A stretch of 39,027 nt of DNA from a virus, in the IMG/VR virus record IMGVR_UViG_3300006802_000212, positions 1 to 39,027 of that record. The stretch is one strand, 5' to 3'. Positions within the stretch are counted from its first letter, which is position 1. The number at the start of each line of letters is the position of its first letter. Positions 31,186 through 36,906 of this stretch are shown piece by piece. The translations under genes were made by a program, and so were the position numbers. The notes under the pieces are model-generated. The model was given only the letters and a program-made list of their open reading frames with translations, did not search any database and was not told where the DNA came from.

Positions 31186-31392
31186 TTATCGTGTTATGTA
31201 ATTAATAACTATAGGTAAAACTATTACTACAAATGCTCCCCAAGTCATTACCTTAGTTAGTTCGACATCGTGCTCCGCAACCTTACCATTTATTTGGTCA
31301 AGTCTTTTTTCAATCTTTACTAGTCTGTTAAATATTGTTTTCTGCCGCTCATTTAACTGGACCAGATAATTCATTATATCACGGTCTTCCAT
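31186..31392 (-). CDS. XhlA/holin-like coiled-coil membrane protein (68 aa)
   Basis: An N-terminal coiled coil (ERQKTIFNRLVKIEKRLDQI) is followed by one C-terminal membrane helix (WGAFVVIVLPIVINYI) and a short basic end. This arrangement is that of XhlA-type haemolysin/holin-accessory proteins of phages. It overlaps the upstream membrane protein gene by 14 bases. The exact role (holin, accessory or spanin-like) is inferred. Confidence 0.6.
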   Translation of the reverse strand: MEDRDIMNYLVQLNERQKTIFNRLVKIEKRLDQINGKVAEHDVELTKVMTWGAFVVIVLPIVINYITR

Positions 31393-31669
31393 TTATACGG
31401 CCTTTTAAAAAAGCTAGATCATCAGATATCTCTCGCCAGAAATCTTCTCTCTTTGAATCTGATGCGTTGGTCCTATCAACCAACTTAATAATTATATTGT
31501 GTGCATTAGATACTTCTGTCTGCATTTTGGTTATATCTTGTTTGATAACCTCAAGGTCCTCAGACTGAGCTTTGTTTTCTTGAATTAAATTGTATAAAAC
31601 AAATCCAAACATTACAAAAACAAAACCCCCGGCCCCAAGGGTCATATATAAATCCGCTAGTTCTTGCAT
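31379..31669 (-). CDS. N-terminal-anchored coiled-coil membrane protein (96 aa)
   Basis: One membrane helix near the N-terminus (GAGGFVFVMFGFVLYNLI) and a long coiled coil (KAQSEDLEVIKQDITKMQTE) are visible, as expected for an inner-membrane spanin or a holin partner. The start is ATG 31669, overlapping the previous gene. No lipoprotein signal or paired o-spanin was found, so the spanin call is open. Confidence 0.6.
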   Translation of the reverse strand: MQELADLYMTLGAGGFVFVMFGFVLYNLIQENKAQSEDLEVIKQDITKMQTEVSNAHNIIIKLVDRTNASDSKREDFWREISDDLAFLKGRINGRP

Positions 31670-31797
31670 TTACTTTTCCACCTCGTTTCTTTGTTCGTCC
31701 AAAAAGTGTGCTCAATATCATCGAGCTCGACTTTTTTATCATCAACCCACCACTTAATTGGTCTTTTTACCTTGATTTTTAATTTTTTAATGCCCAT
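31657..31797 (-). CDS. Unknown basic 46-aa protein
   Basis: Runs from ATG 31797 to TAG 31657 and fills the space between two membrane-protein genes with overlaps at both ends. The N-terminus is strongly basic (MGIKKLKIKVKRPIKWW), with an acidic patch (DDKKVELDDIE) and a Trp/Lys-rich end. No family recognised. Translation is supported by the overlapping start and stop pattern only. Confidence 0.5.
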   Translation of the reverse strand: MGIKKLKIKVKRPIKWWVDDKKVELDDIEHTFWTNKETRWKSKCKN

Positions 31798-31955
31798 TCT
31801 ACTTCAATTCCAAATGAGGCATCTGATACTAATGTATCACCCAGTTCTATTATACTCGAACTTACCCTTGGCTGGTCGTGAGTTTTAGCGAATATGGCGA
31901 AATTACGGCTATTTTTTTTTGGCAAACCGTAAAAAAATTGTAACATCTGTGTCAT
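31779..31955 (-). CDS. Unknown 58-aa protein
   Basis: The frame starts at ATG 31955, which overlaps the stop of the 110-aa gene upstream (ATGA), and ends at 31779 inside the next gene. It has a basic N-terminal third (YGLPKKNSRNFAIFAK) and a hydrophobic/acidic end (VSDASFGIEVEWALKN). Short, with no recognised motif; supported by coupling to its neighbours. Confidence 0.5.
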   Translation of the reverse strand: MTQMLQFFYGLPKKNSRNFAIFAKTHDQPRVSSSIIELGDTLVSDASFGIEVEWALKN

Positions 31956-32284
31956 TTACGTTTTTTGCCCTTTCGCAGCCAGCTCATTGGATTTAGGTCT
32001 AGCTCTTTCTGAAACCACTGCAATTGTTCTTCCATCTGCTGCACTTTCATTTTGTCTTCTGCTTTGTGTTTCTCTATCATATCCGTGAGCTGCTCTTGTG
32101 CTATCGATAAGTTTCGCTCTATTTCTATTAGCTTGTTTTCTAATCTGAAGTAACTGTATGTGAGCAGCGATATGCCGCAGATAATTTGAATTAGCCATTT
32201 TATATTAAGATTGATTTGTAATGAGTCATCGATTTTTGCACCATTAAAACTTCTGGCTCCACCTTTATATTCTTTCTTTTCCAT
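31952..32284 (-). CDS. Membrane-anchored coiled-coil protein (110 aa)
   Basis: A polar N-terminus (MEKKEYKGGARSFNGAKIDD) precedes one membrane helix (IKWLIQIICGISLLTYSYF) and a long coiled coil (LENKLIEIERNLSIAQEQLT, continuing to about 95), ending in a basic tail. This is the third membrane-plus-coiled-coil gene in one stretch (with 31186 and 31379), a probable lysis or envelope-contact set. No named family. Confidence 0.6.
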   Translation of the reverse strand: MEKKEYKGGARSFNGAKIDDSLQINLNIKWLIQIICGISLLTYSYFRLENKLIEIERNLSIAQEQLTDMIEKHKAEDKMKVQQMEEQLQWFQKELDLNPMSWLRKGKKRK

Positions 32285-32676
32285 TACTTAGCATTGCGGA
32301 CCATACGAGCAATCTTTTTTGAATAAGCTGCCGAACCTTTTCCAGACTTGTTTGCTTTCTTTTTCTTTCTGTTTGTAGCACTTTTCTCTTTGGAACTGAG
32401 ACGGTCCCTAACTGATTTAGGTAAGTAACGGCCCTTTGTTTTTCCAGAGCCTTTCTTCTTTCTATCCTTTTTGCTAACGTAGTCCCATTTTTGTCTGGAC
32501 CACTTCCTAAGTTTATTTTTACCGGACTTCTTTCCACTATACTTGCCACCCATTTTTTTATAAAGTTTAACTGCTAACTGCATAGCTCGAGCAGAATGCT
32601 TACCACCCATACGAGCTTTGGCCATTGACTTAGCCTTGGCCCATAAACTAGGATTAGATTTTTTAGCTACCGACAT
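32284..32676 (-). CDS. DUF5872-like very basic protein (130 aa)
   Basis: The N-terminus WAKAKSMAKARMGGKHSARA (then AVKLYKKMGGKY) and the core RKWSRQKWDYVSKK, GRYLPKSVRDRLSSKEKSAT and AYSKKIARMVRN match the DUF5872 pattern known from aquatic phages and some giant viruses. It is extremely Lys/Arg-rich, so a DNA- or head-associated role is plausible. Function of the family is not established. The end overlaps the next gene's start; the start overlaps the upstream gene by ten bases. Confidence 0.65.
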   Translation of the reverse strand: MSVAKKSNPSLWAKAKSMAKARMGGKHSARAMQLAVKLYKKMGGKYSGKKSGKNKLRKWSRQKWDYVSKKDRKKKGSGKTKGRYLPKSVRDRLSSKEKSATNRKKKKANKSGKGSAAYSKKIARMVRNAK

Positions 32677-32936
32677 TTACATCTCCATTTGCGAAGTGCT
32701 TTATTTATTCTGCTATTTGGATCGTTCTTGGTCTTTGCTCCAGTAAGTCTTTTTTTCATTCCGCACATTCTTGCACAAAAACTGTTTCGTCTTTTTTTCG
32801 CTTTACCCTTTGGGTTTTTTTTGGTAACTGGTGGTTTGAGTTTTCCACCAGTAGCTTTATTATAACTAGCTCGCCCCCTAGCATTTAATCCTCCAGATTT
32901 TGATTGACCCTCTTTTCTTGTCCAAGCTCCCGGCAT
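32667..32936 (-). CDS. DUF6321-like basic Cys-containing protein (89 aa)
   Basis: KSGGLNARGRASYNKATGG, KPPVTKKNPKGKAKKRRNSF and CARMCGMKKRL followed by DPNSRINKALRKWRC fit the conserved DUF6321 pattern found in many aquatic phages. It is very basic with four to five Cys. Possibly virion-associated or DNA-binding; not functionally known. It is immediately next to the DUF5872-like gene and the acidic-tailed 78-aa gene. Confidence 0.65.
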   Translation of the reverse strand: MPGAWTRKEGQSKSGGLNARGRASYNKATGGKLKPPVTKKNPKGKAKKRRNSFCARMCGMKKRLTGAKTKNDPNSRINKALRKWRCKCR

Positions 32937-33172
32937 TATTCATCTTCCTCTTCTGATTCCTCTTCTACTACTTCTTCAACATCTTCAATGTATCCTACAT
33001 AATTTCTAAATGCTGGTGCATCTTCTTCAGATATATCTGTAAGCAGTACACTAGAAAAATCTTCTGCATATTCACCTATTTGATAATGTTTACTAGAATT
33101 AATTCTGGGGTCAACTAGATTTAAGCCAAATTCATTTGGCTCACCTATAATAGTTTGAAATCTCATTATCAT
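32936..33172 (-). CDS. Small protein with acidic tail (78 aa)
   Basis: The ATG at 33172 overlaps the stop of the fibre gene (ATGA); an in-frame Met two codons later is an alternative. The body is mixed alpha/beta, and the last 20 residues are almost entirely Glu/Asp (VEEVVEEESEEEDE). A tail this acidic next to two very basic proteins suggests they may interact. No family recognised. Confidence 0.65.
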   Translation of the reverse strand: MIMRFQTIIGEPNEFGLNLVDPRINSSKHYQIGEYAEDFSSVLLTDISEEDAPAFRNYVGYIEDVEEVVEEESEEEDE

Positions 33173-34329
33173 AATCCTATCCTATCTACTTCCCATATTG
33201 TAGTTGCTTGCCAATGTATAGTTCCACCGGGGTCACTACTTGCATCAATATATATTGCAATGTGTTCCCCAGAAACAACAGTAGGAGTCATTGATGTAAT
33301 TGTTTGAGCACCATAATTTGAATACTGATTAAACGACATTGTACCCTCTGCTTGCTGAGTAAATGAACTACTATTGTTTGATGCTTTATAAACTCTTACT
33401 GTAAGTGTGTAATTAGCAAAGCTTTGAAATTGCATTGGTCTAATCATTATTTTCTTAAGTTGCATAGTATCAGCAACTAAAAACGAACTATTAGAACTAA
33501 GTGTAGTTGTTGTTTCGTTACCAGTGTTCCAAGGTAAATAATGAGTAGTGGTTCCAATATCATCATAAAAATTGTGGCAAAAGTGCATATAAGCTTTACT
33601 CAATACGACATTTGTTGAAAAGCTTTGAGCAAGGGAATCTTGCGTTGCCCAAAATAACCCAGTTCCGCCTCCAGCTACTCCTAATAAACTACCAGATGCT
33701 CCAGCTGCATTAGTGCCTATATTAGTATATTGAACTGCACCACTAGCCAATTCTGAATTACCAACTGCATTGGCTGCTATCGCACTAGAAGTAACTGCAT
33801 CATCTGCAAGTTTATTGTTATCAATTGCCTCATCAGCTATCTTAGCATTGGTGACTGAATCATTAGCTATTGCATCAGTACCAACTACACTATTTGCAAA
33901 TTTACTAGGATGATTTATTGCACCGCTTGCTAACTTGTCTCCATCAACTGCATCATTAGCTAACTTAGCATTAGTCACTGCACTAGTTCCAAGTTTAGCA
34001 GTGGTTATTGCACTACTCGCTATCTTAGCAGAAGTAACCACATTACTAGCTAACATTGCAGCATCGTTTATGCATTCTTGTGCGATATGAGTACTGTCTA
34101 CTGCTTGAGGTTCAATCTTAGAACCAGTAACTGCCTCGTCTTTAATTGCAGTACTATTTACTGCTTGACTAGCTAGTTTACTAACAGTGATAGCACTACT
34201 GGCAATCTTAGCAGCAGTTACTGCACCAGTCCCAATATTAGCAGTGGCTACCGATGTTAGATAACCACTGTTATTATTTAATTCTGATATGTTATCATCA
34301 GCGTGTATTACTTTTTTATACGTTGGCAT
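33169..34329 (-). CDS. Tail fibre A with decapeptide repeats (386 aa)
   Basis: The first residues, MPTYKKVIHADDN, resemble the N-terminus of the fibre gene upstream (MATYQKVVSES), suggesting a shared attachment region. Residues about 35-205 are built of repeats of ten residues on the pattern x-A-V-T-x-x-K-I-A-x (AVTAAKIASS, AITVSKLASQ and so on), a fibre-shaft pattern. The remaining 180 residues are beta-rich and probably form the receptor-binding head. A host-adsorption role is inferred. The gene lies between a short TTG-start gene and the acidic 78-aa gene. Confidence 0.75.
   Translation of the reverse strand: MPTYKKVIHADDNISELNNNSGYLTSVATANIGTGAVTAAKIASSAITVSKLASQAVNSTAIKDEAVTGSKIEPQAVDSTHIAQECINDAAMLASNVVTSAKIASSAITTAKLGTSAVTNAKLANDAVDGDKLASGAINHPSKFANSVVGTDAIANDSVTNAKIADEAIDNNKLADDAVTSSAIAANAVGNSELASGAVQYTNIGTNAAGASGSLLGVAGGGTGLFWATQDSLAQSFSTNVVLSKAYMHFCHNFYDDIGTTTHYLPWNTGNETTTTLSSNSSFLVADTMQLKKIMIRPMQFQSFANYTLTVRVYKASNNSSSFTQQAEGTMSFNQYSNYGAQTITSMTPTVVSGEHIAIYIDASSDPGGTIHWQATTIWEVDRIGL
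33714..34230 (-). repeat. Degenerate 30-bp coding repeats of fibre A
   Basis: Around 16 copies of a roughly 30-bp unit encode the ten-residue repeats. They are variable at the DNA level, so recombination or slippage could change shaft length. Confidence 0.55.
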
Positions 34330-34477
34330 TTTCTAATTTGGCCACTTCTTTTTCTAAACCTTTTTTAAGCTTTTCAAGTAGCTTGCCGTATACAATAGTA
34401 GCAGTACCAGTAACTTGTGCTGCTTCCATTGCTTTTACTATAAGGTCTAACATTTGTGCATCTAAATCAATCTTCAA
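34316..34477 (-). CDS. Small helical protein with TTG start (53 aa)
   Basis: The frame from TTG 34477 (GGAGA five bases upstream) to TAA 34316 encodes a helical, Lys/Glu-rich protein (LIVKAMEAAQVTGTATIVYG; LLEKLKKGLEKEVAKLENAN). It overlaps the fibre start and the end of the 67-aa gene. The alternative start ATG 34453 would give 45 residues. It may be a fibre-assembly chaperone or a small structural protein. No family recognised. Confidence 0.55.
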   Translation of the reverse strand: MKIDLDAQMLDLIVKAMEAAQVTGTATIVYGKLLEKLKKGLEKEVAKLENANV

Positions 34478-34670
34478 GGTGTCTCCTATGCATTGCTCCT
34501 AGTTTACTAATTACACTATAAGCTTGCTCAATTTCCACACCCTCAAAAGTACTCCTTGAAATGAGCTTTAATAGAAAGTCAGTGTCTCTTACACCCAACT
34601 TATTCTCTTCTACTTTAGCTGGAAGAGAAGAGACACTATCTTTCTCTTTACGTCTAACAACTTTAGACAT
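34467..34670 (-). CDS. Small charged protein between the two fibre genes (67 aa)
   Basis: MSKVVRRKEKDSVSSLPAKV opens a basic-then-acidic helical protein ending DFLLKLISRSTFEGVEIEQ and a His/Arg-rich tail. No family recognised. It lies eight bases downstream of fibre B and overlaps the TTG-start gene, so all are one transcription unit. A fibre-chaperone role is plausible from place. Confidence 0.6.
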   Translation of the reverse strand: MSKVVRRKEKDSVSSLPAKVEENKLGVRDTDFLLKLISRSTFEGVEIEQAYSVISKLGAMHRRHLED

Positions 34671-34678
34671 TTATTTTG

Positions 34679-36154
34679 TTACGCAGTTCTAATGAATGCA
34701 ACACCACCAGCAACTTGAAAGCCACCAACTGGTACTGATTCATCAGTTGTATCCAATGATGCAGTTACCTTTTGAAGTTGGACGGCAGCTCCATCACTTG
34801 GTAAAGCTTGACTAGAACTAGTTCCTACTTTCCACTGTGCTGCTGAGTTGTCATAAAATAGACAAGCATTATCACCACTGTTACCACGCTCTACAACAAA
34901 GCCAGCATCTACACCAGCAGAGCTAGAACCAAGATCACTGTTTAAAATTAGAGTGTTATCTGCAATCTCTAATGTCTCGGTATTTGTTGTTATTGTAGAA
35001 CCACCAACTACTAAGTCTCCAGTAAGAGTCATACCAGCAAATGTTGGACTAGCAGATGTTGCCACTGACTGGCCAATTGATACTGCATCAGCAGTTACTG
35101 TTACACCAGTTCCAGCACCGACTGCAAAGGTTCTATTAGCTGAAAGATTTCCGCCACCAGTTAAACCATTACCAGCAGACAAACTTCTACTAGTTGTTAC
35201 ATAGTTTGCATCGTTATTAAAAAACGATACTGGGATAGTTCCGCTTTCTGCTAACTTATCGTTTCCAGCACCATCATCGTGAAATGGAATTGCATCTGCA
35301 CCAGCAGTAAAAGTTGAACCAACTGTCAATTCACTCAATGCAAGCGATATTGTACCACTGCCAGTAATTGTTCCGCCAGCAATACCAGTTCCAGTTGCTA
35401 CAGAAGTAACTGTACCAGTGTTGGTTGTAAAACCACTATCATTGTTAAATATTGATAGGCCAATTTCACTAGCTGCTTTTCTTCTATCAGCACCGTTGTC
35501 TAATACAATAAACTCATCTGTGCTTACCATTGCAGCAGTCATATCTGTTAATTCAGATAAATCTACTGCTAAAGTATGACTAGCGTGTCCAGAAGTAGTA
35601 CTACCACCACCAGATAATCCAGTTCCAGCAGTTATAGTTACTTGAGTTATATCTCCAGTAGCATCAGCCCACTGTAAACCATCAGTACTATCATACTGTA
35701 AAAGCTGACCATTTGATGCAGTGTTTGCAGTATTTAACGCACCTACATCAACTGAGTTATCTGCAAGCTCACTAGCACCCACTGCGTTAGCTGCTATTTC
35801 TGATGCACCTACTGCACCAGCCGCTATCTCAGATGCACCTACTGCATCAGCAGCAATCTCTGAGGACCCAACTGCATTAGCTGCAATTTTAGCAGCAGTA
35901 ATAGCATCGTCAGCTATTGCGGCAGTTCCTACTGCACCATCTGCAATTTCATTTGCAGCTACTGAATCAGCCGCTAATGATGTTGAGATTGTAAGGTTTG
36001 CACTACCGTTAAAAGAACCAGAACCAGTAATGTCTCCACTAACTGCTAATGTTCTTGATGTTGCTAAAGCGGTGGCAGTTGCAGCGTTACCGGAAGTATT
36101 TTGTGATATCGTCCCAGAAGAGCTTTCACTGACCACCTTTTGATATGTTGCCAT
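34679..36154 (-). CDS. Tail fibre B with decapeptide repeats (491 aa)
   Basis: MATYQKVVSESSSGTISQNT matches fibre A at its N-terminus. Residues 61-140 are exactly eight ten-residue repeats (AVGASEIAAN and similar). The remainder is a Gly/Thr/Ser-rich fibre sequence with TGTVTSVATGTGI and GLTGGGNLSAN motifs common in phage tail fibres. GGAGAATAAT precedes the ATG. It and fibre A probably share a base and differ in their tips, giving broader host range or two adsorption roles. Confidence 0.75.
   Translation of the reverse strand: MATYQKVVSESSSGTISQNTSGNAATATALATSRTLAVSGDITGSGSFNGSANLTISTSLAADSVAANEIADGAVGTAAIADDAITAAKIAANAVGSSEIAADAVGASEIAAGAVGASEIAANAVGASELADNSVDVGALNTANTASNGQLLQYDSTDGLQWADATGDITQVTITAGTGLSGGGSTTSGHASHTLAVDLSELTDMTAAMVSTDEFIVLDNGADRRKAASEIGLSIFNNDSGFTTNTGTVTSVATGTGIAGGTITGSGTISLALSELTVGSTFTAGADAIPFHDDGAGNDKLAESGTIPVSFFNNDANYVTTSRSLSAGNGLTGGGNLSANRTFAVGAGTGVTVTADAVSIGQSVATSASPTFAGMTLTGDLVVGGSTITTNTETLEIADNTLILNSDLGSSSAGVDAGFVVERGNSGDNACLFYDNSAAQWKVGTSSSQALPSDGAAVQLQKVTASLDTTDESVPVGGFQVAGGVAFIRTA
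35735..35974 (-). repeat. Eight in-phase decapeptide-coding repeats of fibre B
   Basis: 240 bases encode eight units of ten residues in exact register (pattern AVGASEIAAx). The repeats are more uniform than in fibre A, suggesting recent unit duplication. Confidence 0.65.
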
Positions 36155-36180
36155 ATTATTCTCCTATTTTAATTTCGTGG

Positions 36181-36876
36181 TTAGTCTACTGCGACAAATA
36201 CCACTCCGTCTTTGTTTACTATATCGCCCTTAGTTGGTGTACTAGGTAAAGTCGTTACTGTCTGAAACCTAATTGTACCATCCTCTTTGGCCTTTAATAA
36301 TTCTTTTGTATCTTTTTTTAAAATAACCTCAGTATCTGTTAACGCTACTTTTCCTTTAGTACCATCACCTTTTTTAAGAGCCTCATCAGAGTCTGGGTCT
36401 AATAATAATCGTCCACCGTTTGGACCAAATAATTCTATTGTACCTTTAGATATAACATCAGTCATTAAATCTAAAAATCCTCCGTGAGTAGCAGAGGCAT
36501 CATTTACAAATCTCAACACTGATGTTTCAGCATTTGTCGATGGATTTCTTAATTTTACTCTATCAGCTATAATGTCATCAGATGCAGTAACATCTCCAGT
36601 TACGGCTAGATCATTACCAATTGTTGTTATGCTTAAGGTCCCAGCGGTTAACGTACCACTTACAGATAAATCACCAGTAACAGTAGTAGCTCCAGTGATT
36701 GTTGTTGTTCCAATAATATCAAGGGAGTCAGTGCCTAAATATAAAGGACTACCAATACCCTCTCCATCGATAACACGTTTAGCAGTATTCTCTAAACCTT
36801 GACCGTCAAATCCAACACTATTTACAGTTAGTAAGTCTTTATAAGTATCCGCTACAGTTTTACCAGTTAGAGCCAT
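36181..36876 (-). CDS. Fibre/appendage protein (231 aa)
   Basis: MALTGKTVADTYKDLLTVNS is followed by a Thr/Val/Gly-rich shaft (TTITGATTVTGDLSVSGTLT; DLAVTGDVTASDDIIADRVK) and a C-terminal region (KGKVALTDTEVILKKDTKEL). This TLT/VSG pattern is typical of short phage fibre or baseplate-appendage proteins. It is the first of the appendage genes after the giant ejection protein. Probable role: connecting or short tail fibre. Confidence 0.65.
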   Translation of the reverse strand: MALTGKTVADTYKDLLTVNSVGFDGQGLENTAKRVIDGEGIGSPLYLGTDSLDIIGTTTITGATTVTGDLSVSGTLTAGTLSITTIGNDLAVTGDVTASDDIIADRVKLRNPSTNAETSVLRFVNDASATHGGFLDLMTDVISKGTIELFGPNGGRLLLDPDSDEALKKGDGTKGKVALTDTEVILKKDTKELLKAKEDGTIRFQTVTTLPSTPTKGDIVNKDGVVFVAVD

Positions 36877-36906
36877 AATCTATTATATTCCTTTTTCCAC
36901 TATATA

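Noticed and set aside
31560-31745. 61-codon minus-strand frame inside the membrane-protein block.
   Set aside because: It overlaps two better supported frames in another phase, with no RBS, and its composition is out of keeping.
32265-32549. 94-codon minus-strand frame over the DUF5872-like gene.
   Set aside because: It is a shadow frame of the Lys-rich gene at 32284-32676, which matches a known family pattern.
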